Source of the DNA: an uncultured Paracoccaceae bacterium
GTDB lineage: Bacteria; Pseudomonadota; Alphaproteobacteria; Rhodobacterales; Rhodobacteraceae
Direction: 5' to 3'
Length of the DNA stretch: 53,630 nt
NCBI GenBank assembly: GCA_938028765.1
Contig: CALIZF010000073.1
Location: 1-53,630 of the forward strand
Shown here: in pieces, positions 44,594-52,922 of the stretch
Position numbering within the stretch: the first letter of the stretch is position 1
Layout: each line of letters starts with the position of its first letter
Position numbers and translations under genes: made by a program
Notes under the pieces: generated by a model
Told to the model about the DNA's origin: nothing
What the model saw: only the letters and a program-made list of their open reading frames with translations
Databases searched by the model: none

Positions 44594-45028
44594 TCAGAAA
44601 CCCTTGATCATGCCTTCCAGCGCGTCCTTCTCCATCGCCAGTTCGCCAAGCCGCGCGGCGACCACGTCGCCGATGGAGATCAGGCCCACCATCTCGCCCG
44701 CCTCGACCACGGGCATGTGGCGGAACCGGCCGGCCGTCATCCGCTCCAGCACCGTATCGGCGCTGTCGCTGCGCGTGCAGGTGGTGATGGCGGCGGTCAT
44801 GATCCTGTCCACCGTATCTGTCAGACAGCCGGGCCCGCGTCGGCCGACCTCGCGCACGATATCGCGTTCGGACAGGATGCCCGCGACCCGCTTGCCGTCG
44901 GGCGACACAACCACCGCACCGATCCGGCGCGCTGCCAGCACTTCGGCGGCTGCCTGGATCGTGGTGCCCGGCGGCACCGTCACCACGCCGTCATCGCCCT
45001 TGTTCTTCAGAATCGCCTGAACGAGCAC
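44594..45028 (-). CDS. CBS domain protein
   Basis: A 144-aa protein made of two CBS motifs (about 10-60 and 75-130: IGAVVVSPDGKRVAGILSERDIV and RFRHMPVVEAGEMVGLISIGDVV). Paired CBS domains form a Bateman module that binds adenine nucleotides or similar ligands. No catalytic domain is attached. GTG start at 45028 with GGGAGGA ribosome site; an upstream in-frame ATG at 45061 lacks one. Confidence 0.9.
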   Translation of the reverse strand: MLVQAILKNKGDDGVVTVPPGTTIQAAAEVLAARRIGAVVVSPDGKRVAGILSERDIVREVGRRGPGCLTDTVDRIMTAAITTCTRSDSADTVLERMTAGRFRHMPVVEAGEMVGLISIGDVVAARLGELAMEKDALEGMIKGF

Positions 45029-45092
45029 AGCCAATCCTCCCCTGCACCTCAAGCCTCGCATGACGCAGCGTCGGGTGCGGGGGCCGGCCCTG

Positions 45093-45995
45093 TCAAGCGC
45101 GCTCTATGGCCGCCTCGGCCGCGGCGACGGCGCGGCGCAGCCCTTCGGCCAGCGCAGCGGCAATGGCGCTGAGGCGGGCGTCGCGCCGGTCGTCGGCATG
45201 GCGGATCAGCCAGAAGGCCCGCGTCAGCGCCACGTCGGGCAGCACGCGCACGAGGTCGGGCGCGGAGGGCAGCGCGAAGGCATGGACGAAGCCGATGCCG
45301 GCCCCGGCGCGGATCAGCCCGAACTGCACCGTGACCGCGTTCGAGGCGACATGCGGCGCCTCGACCCCGATCTCGGCGAGGTAGTCGAGTTCGGGGTCGA
45401 AGATCATATCGGGGATATAGCCGATCACGCGGTGGCCGCGCAGGTCGGCGCGGGTGGACAGCGGCGGGCGCGCGGCGAGGTAGGCGGGGGAAGCGGCGAG
45501 GATCAGCCGATAGGCCGTCACCCGCTGCGCCATCAGCCGCCCGGCGGCGGGCGGCGAGACGGTGATCGCCATGTCGGCCTCGCGTTTCGAGAGGTTGAAC
45601 ACCCGCGGCAGCGCCACGATCTGGATCTCGAGCCGGGGGTTGGCCGCCGCGACGCCGGCCACCACGCCGGGCAGAAGCCAGGTTGCGCAGCCGTCGGGCG
45701 CGCCGATGCGCACCTGCCCCGCCAGACCGTCCGCCGCCTCGCCGCGGACGGCGCCCAGGGCCGACAGCATCGCCGCCTCGGCCCGCGCCGCCTCGGGCAG
45801 GAGGCGCCCCCCCGCCTCGGTCAGGGCATAGCCCTGCGCCGACCGGCGGAACAGCGCGGCACCAAGGGCGACCTCCAGCCGCGCGATCCGCCGCCCGACC
45901 GTCGCTGCATCGAGCCGCAGCGCGCGCCCCGCGGCCGACAGGCTTTCGCTGCGCGCCACGGCAAGGAAGATGCGCAGGTCGTCCCAGTCGGCCAC
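45093..45995 (-). CDS. LysR-type transcriptional regulator of the mmsA operon
   Basis: A 300-aa regulator with an N-terminal winged helix (WDDLRIFLAVARSESLSAAGRALRLDAATVGRRIARLE) and a periplasmic-binding-like effector domain. It is divergent from mmsA with 101 bases between start codons. A GTG start at 45995 gives the normal LysR N terminus; the ATG at 46061 would add about 22 basic residues. Likely controls valine catabolism in response to an intermediate, by context. Confidence 0.88.
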   Translation of the reverse strand: MADWDDLRIFLAVARSESLSAAGRALRLDAATVGRRIARLEVALGAALFRRSAQGYALTEAGGRLLPEAARAEAAMLSALGAVRGEAADGLAGQVRIGAPDGCATWLLPGVVAGVAAANPRLEIQIVALPRVFNLSKREADMAITVSPPAAGRLMAQRVTAYRLILAASPAYLAARPPLSTRADLRGHRVIGYIPDMIFDPELDYLAEIGVEAPHVASNAVTVQFGLIRAGAGIGFVHAFALPSAPDLVRVLPDVALTRAFWLIRHADDRRDARLSAIAAALAEGLRRAVAAAEAAIERA

Positions 45996-46046
45996 CCCGC
46001 CCCCTTTGCGTTTCCGCAGGACCGCTTTGGGTTCTTGCCCCTTTCC

Positions 46047-46082
46047 TGCGCAATTGCGCAAGGGTATCGTTGCGCGCGCAAC
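46047..46082. promoter_or_regulatory. Two palindromes in the LysR-mmsA intergenic region
   Basis: TGCGCAATTGCGCA (46047-46060) and GTTGCGCGCGCAAC (46069-46082) are perfect 14-bp palindromes sharing TTGCGC half-sites, about two helical turns apart (22 bases centre to centre). Good candidates for the recognition and activation sites of the LysR regulator. Confidence 0.6.
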
Positions 46083-46096
46083 CAGGGGAGGGACGG

Positions 46097-47596
46097 ATGG
46101 AGACGATCGGACACTGGATCAACGGCCGGCGGGTGCCCGGCACCTCGGGGCGGTTCGCCGACGTCTGGAACCCCCATACGGGCGAGGTGCAGGCGCAGGT
46201 CGCGCTGGCCTCGGCGGCCGAGGTCGATGCGGCCGTCGCGGCGGCGGCGGCGGCGCAGCCGAAATGGGGCGCCACCAACCCCCAGAAGCGCGGCCGGGTG
46301 ATGATGGAGATGGTCCGCCTTCTCAACCGCGACATGGAAAAGCTGGCCGAAGTGCTCAGCCGCGAGCACGGCAAGACGCTGCCCGACGCGCGCGGCGACA
46401 TCCAGCGCGGGCTTGAGGTGATCGAGTTCTGCATCGGCGCGCCCCAGATGCTGAAGGGCGAATTCACCGACAGCGCCGGGCCGGGGATCGACATGTACTC
46501 GATGCGCCAGCCCCTCGGCGTGGCCGCGGGCATCACGCCCTTCAACTTCCCCGCGATGATCCCCCTGTGGAAGATGGGCCCGGCGCTGTCCTGCGGGAAT
46601 GCCTTCATTCTGAAGCCGTCGGAACGCGACCCCACCGTGCCGCTGATGCTGGCCGAACTGTTCCAGGAGGCGGGGCTGCCCGACGGCGTGCTGCAGGTCG
46701 TGAACGGCGACAAGGAGGCGGTGGATGCGATCCTCGACCATCCCGGCATCGCCGCCGTCGGCTTCGTGGGCTCGACCCCGATCGCCCACTACATCTATTC
46801 GCGCGGTTGCGCGGCGGGCAAGCGGGTGCAGTGCTTCGGCGGTGCGAAGAACCACATGATCATCATGCCCGACGCCGATCTTGATCAGGCCGCGGACGCG
46901 CTGGTGGGGGCGGGCTACGGGGCCGCGGGCGAGCGGTGCATGGCGATCAGCGTCGCCGTGCCGGTTGGCGACAGGACGGCCGACGCGCTGATCGAGCGCC
47001 TGATCCCGCGGATCGAGAAGCTGAAGGTCGGCCCCTACACTGCCGGCGCCGACGTGGACTATGGCCCGGTGGTGACGCCGGCGGCCAAGGCCAACATCCT
47101 GCGCCTCGTCGAGTCCGGCATCCGCGAGGGGGCGAAGCTCGTGGTGGACGGGCGGAACTTCTCGCTTCAGGGCTACGAAAAGGGCTTCTTCGTCGGCCCG
47201 CACCTCTTCGACCATGTGAAGCCGACGATGGAGATCTACCGCACCGAGATCTTCGGCCCGGTCCTGTCCACCGTGCGCGCGCAAAGCTATGAAGAGGCGC
47301 TGGCGCTGGCCATGGACCACGAATATGGCAACGGAACCGCCATCTTCACCCGCGACGGCGACACCGCGCGCGACTTCGCCAACCGGGTGAACGTCGGGAT
47401 GGTGGGCATCAACGTGCCGATCCCGGTGCCGCTTGCCTATCACACCTTCGGTGGCTGGAAGAAATCGGGCTTTGGCGACCTTAACCAGCACGGCCCCGAT
47501 GCCTTCCGCTTCTACACCCGGACCAAGACCGTAACGGCGCGCTGGCCTTCGGGGATCAAGGAAGGCGCCGCCTTCAACTTCAAGGCGATGGACTGA
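46097..47596 (+). CDS. mmsA: Methylmalonate-semialdehyde dehydrogenase (CoA-acylating)
   Basis: A 499-aa aldehyde dehydrogenase. Catalytic Cys281 (GERCMAIS) and Asn150 (PFNFPAMIPLW) are present, and the general-base Glu is absent, as in CoA-dependent MMSDH. It converts methylmalonate semialdehyde, NAD and CoA to propionyl-CoA, the last step of the valine branch. Ribosome site GGGAGGGA before the ATG at 46097. First gene of the valine cluster. Confidence 0.95.
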   Translation: METIGHWINGRRVPGTSGRFADVWNPHTGEVQAQVALASAAEVDAAVAAAAAAQPKWGATNPQKRGRVMMEMVRLLNRDMEKLAEVLSREHGKTLPDARGDIQRGLEVIEFCIGAPQMLKGEFTDSAGPGIDMYSMRQPLGVAAGITPFNFPAMIPLWKMGPALSCGNAFILKPSERDPTVPLMLAELFQEAGLPDGVLQVVNGDKEAVDAILDHPGIAAVGFVGSTPIAHYIYSRGCAAGKRVQCFGGAKNHMIIMPDADLDQAADALVGAGYGAAGERCMAISVAVPVGDRTADALIERLIPRIEKLKVGPYTAGADVDYGPVVTPAAKANILRLVESGIREGAKLVVDGRNFSLQGYEKGFFVGPHLFDHVKPTMEIYRTEIFGPVLSTVRAQSYEEALALAMDHEYGNGTAIFTRDGDTARDFANRVNVGMVGINVPIPVPLAYHTFGGWKKSGFGDLNQHGPDAFRFYTRTKTVTARWPSGIKEGAAFNFKAMD

Positions 47597-48034
47597 TGCC
47601 GGCGGGGCATCCGGCGCAGGCCGGGTGACCCGGCCCCCGCCCCGCATGACGGCCGCTGTCCATATCCTGCCCGAAGCGCGCCTCGTGCCGGTGCGCCATG
47701 CGGGCGCTGCGACGGCCGAGGCGACGCCGGAGGCCCTCGCCCGCGCCGCTGCGGTTCCGGCTTTCGCCCGCTGCGCACGGCATCCGGTGGTCGTGCGGCG
47801 GGTGATGGGTGGGGCCGCGCGCGACCGCACGCCGCCCCGCGGGCGCGCGCGTGCCCCGGACGCCGCGCGGATCGGCGGGTGCGCACCGGGGGTGATCCGG
47901 TATTCCCGGCACGAAGGTTTCGCCGAGACCGCTTCTCGGGAATCCGGCTCTGCGCCGGCTGCCGCGCCGCCGGGGCGTTGCGCAGGCGCGCCAAACCGCA
48001 GACTGTCAGCGCCGGACGGCGCAAGGGAGGTTCC
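47597..48034. other. Intergenic region mmsA to acyl-CoA dehydrogenase
   Basis: 438 bases without a credible gene in a cluster whose following genes overlap. A GGCCGGG-TGA-CCCGGCC hairpin follows mmsA at 47619-47635, and a promoter candidate precedes the next gene. Open frames through it are not gene-like. Confidence 0.5.
47978..48006 (+). promoter_or_regulatory. Putative internal promoter of the acd operon
   Basis: TTGCGC (47978-47983), 17 bases, GACTGT (48001-48006). Predicted start near 48013, about 22 nt before the ATG at 48035. Confidence 0.35.
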
Positions 48035-49183
48035 ATGCACTTTACCCTGACCGAGGAGCAGCAGGCGATCTTCGACATGGCCCGCGACTTCGGGCAGGCC
48101 GAGATCGCGCCCCATGCCCGCGCCTGGGAGGCGGCGGGCACCATCCCCAAGGACCTCTGGCCGAAGGCGGCCGCGCTCGGCCTTGGCGGGATCTATGTCG
48201 GCGAGGACCACGGCGGGTCGGGGCTGACGCGACTCGACGCGACGCTCGTATTCGAGGCGCTGGCGATGGCCTGCCCGGCCGTGTCGGCCTTCCTGTCGAT
48301 CCACAACATGTGCGGCGGCATGATCGACCGGTTCGGGACGCCCGACCAGCGTGCCCGCTGGCTGCCGCCCCTGTGCAGCATGGAGCGGATCTTCAGCTAC
48401 TGCCTGACCGAACCCGGGTCGGGTTCCGACGCGGCGGCGCTGCGCACGAAGGCCGAACGCACCAATGACGGCTGGCGGATCACCGGAACGAAGGCCTTCA
48501 TCTCGGGCGGCGGCTATTCGGATGTCTACGTGGCGATGGTGCGCACCGGGGGCGAGGGGCCGAGGGGCATCTCGGCCGTCATCGTGGAAGACGGGGTGCC
48601 TGGGCTGTCCTTCGGCGGGCTCGAGGACAAGATGGGCTGGCGCGCGCAGCCGACCCGGCAGGTGCAGTTCGACGGCTGCGCCATCCCGGCCGACCAGCTG
48701 CTGGGCGAGGAGGGGCGCGGCTTCGCCTACGCGATGGCGGGGCTCGACGGCGGGCGGCTGAACATCGCGGCCGCGGCGCTCGGCGGCGCGCAGGCGGCGC
48801 TCGACGCGACGCTGGCCTACATGCGCGAACGGCGCGCCTTCGGCCGCGCGCTGACCGAGTTCCAGGCGCTCCAGTTCCGCCTTGCGGACTGCGAGGTGCG
48901 GTTGCAGTCGGCGCGCACCTTCCTGCGGCAGGCGGCGTGGAAGCTGGACCAGCAGGCGCCCGACGCGACGAAGTTCTGCGCGATGGCGAAACTTTATGTC
49001 ACCGACGCTGCCTTCGCCGTGGCGAACGACTGCCTGCAGCTGCACGGCGGCTATGGCTACCTTGCCGACTACGGGATCGAGAAGATCGTGCGCGACCTGC
49101 GCGTGCACCAGATCCTCGAGGGCACGAACGAGATCATGCGGCTGATCGTGTCGCGCGACATGCTGGCGGCGGGCCGGGCATGA
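48035..49183 (+). CDS. Acyl-CoA dehydrogenase, isobutyryl-CoA dehydrogenase-like
   Basis: A 382-aa FAD flavoenzyme. Typical motifs are YCLTEPGSGSDAAAL, GTKAFISGGGYSD and the C-terminal QLHGGYGYLADYGIEKIVRD. The catalytic base Glu362 in ILEGTNEIMR follows. Context (mmsA, HIBYL-CoA hydrolase, mmsB) points to isobutyryl-CoA to methacrylyl-CoA oxidation in valine degradation. GGGAGG ribosome site. The ATGA overlap couples it to the next gene. Confidence 0.92.
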   Translation: MHFTLTEEQQAIFDMARDFGQAEIAPHARAWEAAGTIPKDLWPKAAALGLGGIYVGEDHGGSGLTRLDATLVFEALAMACPAVSAFLSIHNMCGGMIDRFGTPDQRARWLPPLCSMERIFSYCLTEPGSGSDAAALRTKAERTNDGWRITGTKAFISGGGYSDVYVAMVRTGGEGPRGISAVIVEDGVPGLSFGGLEDKMGWRAQPTRQVQFDGCAIPADQLLGEEGRGFAYAMAGLDGGRLNIAAAALGGAQAALDATLAYMRERRAFGRALTEFQALQFRLADCEVRLQSARTFLRQAAWKLDQQAPDATKFCAMAKLYVTDAAFAVANDCLQLHGGYGYLADYGIEKIVRDLRVHQILEGTNEIMRLIVSRDMLAAGRA

Positions 49184-50220
49184 GCGACGTGCTGATCCGG
49201 CGGGAAGGTGCCGCGGGCCGCATCACGCTGAACCGCCCCGCGGCGCTCAATGCGCTGACGCATGCGATGGCGCGCGAGATCGACGCGGCGCTGATCGCCT
49301 GGGCGGCCGACCCGGCGGTTGCGCTGGTGCTGATGGATGCCGAGGGGTCCCGCGCCGTCTGCGCGGGCGGCGACATCGTGACGATCTATCACGCCGCGCG
49401 CGCGGGCGATGTCGAGGCGGCCCGCCGCTTCTGGCGGGAGGAATACCGGTTGAACGCGCGGATCGCGGCCTACCCGAAGCCGGTGGTCGCCTTCATGCAG
49501 GGCTTCGTCATGGGCGGGGGCGTCGGGCTGGCGGGCCATGCGTCACACCGCATCGCCGGGGAAAGCACGCAGGTGGCGATGCCCGAATGCGCCATCGGCC
49601 TTGTGCCCGACGTGGGCGGCAGCGCGCTGCTCGCGCGCGCGCCGGGCCGGGCGGGGGAATACCTTGGCACGACCGGCACGCGCATGGCGGCGGCGGACGC
49701 GATCTGGGCCGGATTCGCCGATGCCTTCGTGCCCGAGGCCGACTGGCCTGCGCTGAAGGCGCGGCTGATCGAGACGGGCGATCCCGCCCTCGTCGTGCCG
49801 GCCGAGCCGCCGCCCGGAACGCTGGCCGCCGAGGCCGCCTCGATCGACGCGCTCTTTGCGGGCGAGACGGCCGGCGACATCGCCCGGCTGCTGGCGGCGA
49901 CCGACACGCCCTTCGCCGCGGCGGCGCTGGCCGCCCTGCGGAAGGGGTGCCCGCTGTCGGTCGCCTGCACGGTCGAGATGCTGCATCGCCTTGGCGATGC
50001 GCCGGCGGTTCCGCGGGCGCTGGAGCTCGAATACCGGTTCACGCACCGCGCGATCGAACACGGCGATTTCCTGGAAGGCGTTCGCGCGCAGGTGATCGAC
50101 AAGGACCGCAAGCCCCGCTGGACCCATGCCTCGGTCGAGGCGGTGCCGGGCATCGCGGTGTCGCGAATGCTGATGCCGCTCGGGGCGGACGGCTGGCGGA
50201 TGGAGGGGGATGCGACATGA
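49180..50220 (+). CDS. 3-hydroxyisobutyryl-CoA hydrolase
   Basis: A 346-aa crotonase-fold protein with the oxyanion segment AVCAGGDIV and the HIBCH catalytic pair Glu136 (AMPECAIG) and Asp144 (PDVGG), spaced eight residues as in human HIBCH (Glu143/Asp151). The length, beyond enoyl-CoA hydratases of about 260 aa, also favours hydrolase. It releases 3-hydroxyisobutyrate from its CoA ester, feeding MmsB. Coupled to both neighbours by ATGA overlaps. A separate enoyl-CoA hydratase for methacrylyl-CoA is not in the window. Confidence 0.9.
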   Translation: MSDVLIRREGAAGRITLNRPAALNALTHAMAREIDAALIAWAADPAVALVLMDAEGSRAVCAGGDIVTIYHAARAGDVEAARRFWREEYRLNARIAAYPKPVVAFMQGFVMGGGVGLAGHASHRIAGESTQVAMPECAIGLVPDVGGSALLARAPGRAGEYLGTTGTRMAAADAIWAGFADAFVPEADWPALKARLIETGDPALVVPAEPPPGTLAAEAASIDALFAGETAGDIARLLAATDTPFAAAALAALRKGCPLSVACTVEMLHRLGDAPAVPRALELEYRFTHRAIEHGDFLEGVRAQVIDKDRKPRWTHASVEAVPGIAVSRMLMPLGADGWRMEGDAT

Positions 50221-51089
50221 AGATCGGATTCGTCGGACTGGGCAACATGGGCGCGCCGATGGCCGCGAACCTCGTCCGCGCGGGCCACGCGGTGACAGGG
50301 TTCGACGTGACCGGCACCGGGCCCGCAGGCGTGGCGATGGCGGCCAGCGCCGCCGCGGCGGCGAGGGACGCCGAGGTGGTGATCACCATGCTGCCCGACG
50401 GTGCCATCCTGCGCCGGGTGGCGGCCGAGGTCATCCCCGCGATGTCCCCCGGCGCAGTCCTGTGCGACTGTTCGACCGTCGATGTCGAAACCGCCCGCGC
50501 CGTGGCGGCGCAGGCGGCGGCGGCGGGGTGTGCCGCGCTCGATGCGCCGGTGTCGGGCGGGGTCGGCGGGGCGGCGGCGGGCACGCTGACGTTCATGGTG
50601 GGGGGCCCGGCCGCAGCGTTCGACAGGGTCCGGCCGCTCTTCGAGGTCATGGGCAAGAAGGCGGTGCACTGCGGCGATGCCGGGGCAGGACAGGCCGCCA
50701 AGATCTGCAACAACATGATCCTCGGCGTGACCATGATCGCCACCTGCGAGGCCTTCGCGCTGGCCGACAAGCTGGGCCTCGAGCGGCAGAAGATGTTCGA
50801 TGTCGTGTCCACCTCGTCGGGGCAGTCCTGGTCGATGAACACCTACTGCCCCGCGCCCGGTGTCGGCCCCGTCTCGCCCGCCGACAACGGCTATCGGCCA
50901 GGCTTCGCCGCCGAACTGATGCTGAAGGACCTGCGCCTTTCGCAACAGGCCGCGGAGGCGGCCGACGCCGACACGCCGATGGGGCGGCTGGCCGCCGAGC
51001 TCTACCGCCAGTTCGTCGAGGAGGAAGGCGGGCGCGGGATGGATTTCTCGGCGATGCTGCCGCGGTTCGAAAAGCGCAGCCGGGCATGA
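50217..51089 (+). CDS. mmsB: 3-hydroxyisobutyrate dehydrogenase
   Basis: A 290-aa beta-hydroxyacid dehydrogenase: Rossmann GLGNMG (7-12), substrate-binding DAPVSGGVGGA (about 109-119) and catalytic Lys162 in AAKICNNM. It oxidises 3-hydroxyisobutyrate to methylmalonate semialdehyde, which MmsA then uses. Starts in an ATGA overlap with the hydrolase gene and ends in another with the Crp/Fnr gene. Confidence 0.94.
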   Translation: MKIGFVGLGNMGAPMAANLVRAGHAVTGFDVTGTGPAGVAMAASAAAAARDAEVVITMLPDGAILRRVAAEVIPAMSPGAVLCDCSTVDVETARAVAAQAAAAGCAALDAPVSGGVGGAAAGTLTFMVGGPAAAFDRVRPLFEVMGKKAVHCGDAGAGQAAKICNNMILGVTMIATCEAFALADKLGLERQKMFDVVSTSSGQSWSMNTYCPAPGVGPVSPADNGYRPGFAAELMLKDLRLSQQAAEAADADTPMGRLAAELYRQFVEEEGGRGMDFSAMLPRFEKRSRA

Positions 51090-51730
51090 CGGGCTGGGCC
51101 GGCACGCTCGGCCTCGCGCCCGCCGCGGCGGCGCAGGTGGCCGCCCTGCCCGTCCGCAGCCTGCCCCAGGGCACCGTCCTGTTCCGCCCCGGCACGCCGG
51201 CCGAAGGCTTCGTCGTGGTGCTGGAAGGGCGGATCGAGGTCTGCCTCGTCGGGCCCTCGGGGCGGGAAATCCTGCTTTATGCGGTGGAACCGGGCCAGTC
51301 CTGCGTGCAGACGACGTTGAGCCTGATCGGCAACGAACCCTGTTCGGGCGAGGCCGTGACCGCCGCCCCCTCGCGCATCGTCTTGATCCCGCGCGGCCTC
51401 TTCGAGGCGCTGATGGCGCAGGACGCCGGATTCCGCAGCCATGTCCTGCGCGCCCTCGGCCGGCGGATGGACGACATCACCCGGCTGCTGGAGCGCGTCG
51501 CCTTCGCGCGGGTCGAGCAACGGCTTGCCGAGACCCTGGTCCACCTTGCGGCAGACGGCGTGGTGAAGGCGACGCAGGCCGACCTCGCCGCGCGGATCGG
51601 CACCGCGCGCGAGGTTGTGTCGCGCCGACTCGATGCCTTCGCGCGCGCCGGCTGGGTCGAGGCGGAACGCGGTCAGATTCGCCTGACCGACCTGCCAGCC
51701 CTGCGGCGCGTTGCCGCAACGGGCGCCTGA
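51086..51730 (+). CDS. Crp/Fnr family transcriptional regulator
   Basis: A 214-aa regulator with an N-terminal cNMP-type barrel (about 20-110) and a C-terminal winged helix (about 140-205, TQADLAARIGTAREVVSRRLDAFARAGWVE). No Fnr-type N-terminal cysteine cluster, but Cys53, Cys73 and Cys86 lie in the sensor barrel. The ATG overlaps the mmsB stop by four bases, so it is translated with the valine operon. Ligand unknown. A thiol-based signal is conceivable because of Cys73 and Cys86 around VQTTLSLIGNEP. Confidence 0.9.
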   Translation: MTGWAGTLGLAPAAAAQVAALPVRSLPQGTVLFRPGTPAEGFVVVLEGRIEVCLVGPSGREILLYAVEPGQSCVQTTLSLIGNEPCSGEAVTAAPSRIVLIPRGLFEALMAQDAGFRSHVLRALGRRMDDITRLLERVAFARVEQRLAETLVHLAADGVVKATQADLAARIGTAREVVSRRLDAFARAGWVEAERGQIRLTDLPALRRVAATGA

Positions 51731-51731
51731 C

Positions 51732-51744
51732 GTGACCAGATCAC
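51732..51744. promoter_or_regulatory. Near-palindrome after the Crp/Fnr gene
   Basis: GTGA-CCAGA-TCAC (13 bp) just past the regulator's stop codon and about 75 bases before the DUF2892 gene. It resembles a CRP half-site pair but with one base less between arms. Confidence 0.35.
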
Positions 51745-51818
51745 AGACGCACCGGCCCGGTTGATCTTATCTTCTCATCAGCGTCCGGGCCATCCGGGCC
51801 GCAGCCGGAGGACACGCC

Positions 51819-52028
51819 ATGTTTAAGACCAACGTCGGCGGCATCGACCGCATCCTGCGGATCGTCGTGGGGCTTGCCCTGATCGCCGCCTTCTTCCTCT
51901 TGCCCGCGCAGTCGGGCTGGCACTGGCTCTACCTGATCGGGATCGTGCCGCTTCTGACCGGCATCTTCTCGACCTGCCCGCTCTACTCGATCCTCGGGAT
52001 CTCGACCTGCCCGATGAAGGGCGCCTGA
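51819..52028 (+). CDS. DUF2892 (YgaP-type) small membrane protein
   Basis: A 69-aa protein: start MFKTNVGGIDRILRIVVGLALI, two membrane helices, ending STCPLYSILGISTCPMKGA with two Cys-Pro pairs. The DUF2892 domain forms the membrane part of the rhodanese YgaP; here it is alone. Linked in many bacteria to sulfur redox genes, but none are seen here. It probably is a target of the adjacent Crp/Fnr regulator. Tail to tail with the patatin gene, four bases apart. Confidence 0.85.
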   Translation: MFKTNVGGIDRILRIVVGLALIAAFFLLPAQSGWHWLYLIGIVPLLTGIFSTCPLYSILGISTCPMKGA

Positions 52029-52032
52029 ACGG

Positions 52033-52917
52033 TCACGCCGCGACGGAAGCCGCGATCCAGTCGGCCTGCGCCTCGACCATCCGCGCCCCTTCGGCGATCG
52101 CCTCGGCGGCGCGGTGGAAATCGAATACCGACAGATGCGCAAGCCGCGCGCCAAGCAGCACATGCGGCGCATCGCCTGCAAGCCGGGAACGCAGGTTGCG
52201 GTCGATCATGATGTCGATCGTGTTCGAGACGAGTTCGAGATACCCCGGCCCCGCCGTCTCCTGCGCCGAAGCGGCGGGAAGCAAGCCGCGGATCGCCTCG
52301 GGAAGGTAGGGGCCAATCTCGGCCAGCGGGCCCGAGGGCGGCGCCGGGCGCCAGAACTGGCCCGCAGGCCGCAGGTTGGGGTTGACCGCGATCACCACAT
52401 CGGCGCCGAGCGCCCGCGCGACCGACACCGGGATCGGGTTCACGACGCCGCCGTCGATCATCCACCGGCCCATGTGGCGGTAAGCCGCGATGACCCCCGG
52501 CATCGCGACCGAGGCGCGCACGGCATCCGCGACCGGCCCCTCGCGCAGCCAGACCTCGTCGCCGGTCGTGATGTCGCAGGCGACGGCCGCGAAGGGGACC
52601 GACAGCGCCTCGATCGCCTGCGCCATCGGCAGGCTGCCGATGACCGCCCCGATCTCGGCCCCGCCGACGATCCCGCCGCCCGTGAGCCGCACGTCGAGCC
52701 GCCCGATATACCGGGTCCGCGTCTGCGCCCGCGCCCAGGCTTCGAGCGCATCGAGCGCGCCGCCAGCCGCCGCGCTGCCGACGAGCGCACCCATCGAGGT
52801 GCCGGCGATCACGTCCGGCACGATCCCCATGCCCGCCAGCGCGCGGATCACCCCGATGTGGCACCACCCTCGCGCGCCGCCTGCCCCGAGCGCAAGCCCG
52901 ATGCGCGGACGGGCCAC
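52033..52917 (-). CDS. Patatin-like phospholipase
   Basis: A 294-aa serine hydrolase of the RssA/patatin type. Oxyanion loop GAGGARG (11-17), nucleophile Ser41 in GTSMG (39-43), and the catalytic Asp in MIDGGVVNPI (about residue 157). It cleaves acyl ester bonds in lipids. GTG start at 52917, five bases beyond the uvrA stop, with GGAG inside uvrA's 3' end. No signal peptide seen, so cytosolic or peripheral. Confidence 0.9.
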   Translation of the reverse strand: MARPRIGLALGAGGARGWCHIGVIRALAGMGIVPDVIAGTSMGALVGSAAAGGALDALEAWARAQTRTRYIGRLDVRLTGGGIVGGAEIGAVIGSLPMAQAIEALSVPFAAVACDITTGDEVWLREGPVADAVRASVAMPGVIAAYRHMGRWMIDGGVVNPIPVSVARALGADVVIAVNPNLRPAGQFWRPAPPSGPLAEIGPYLPEAIRGLLPAASAQETAGPGYLELVSNTIDIMIDRNLRSRLAGDAPHVLLGARLAHLSVFDFHRAAEAIAEGARMVEAQADWIAASVAA

Positions 52918-52922
52918 CGCGC

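Noticed and set aside
47625..48050. 141-residue frame between mmsA and the acyl-CoA dehydrogenase gene
   Set aside because: Low-complexity Ala/Arg/Pro composition, no domain, no ribosome site, overlaps the promoter and start of the next gene.
51761..51781. Possible FNR box (TTGAT...ATCA) upstream of the DUF2892 gene
   Set aside because: The arms are 11 bases apart instead of the four required for an FNR site.
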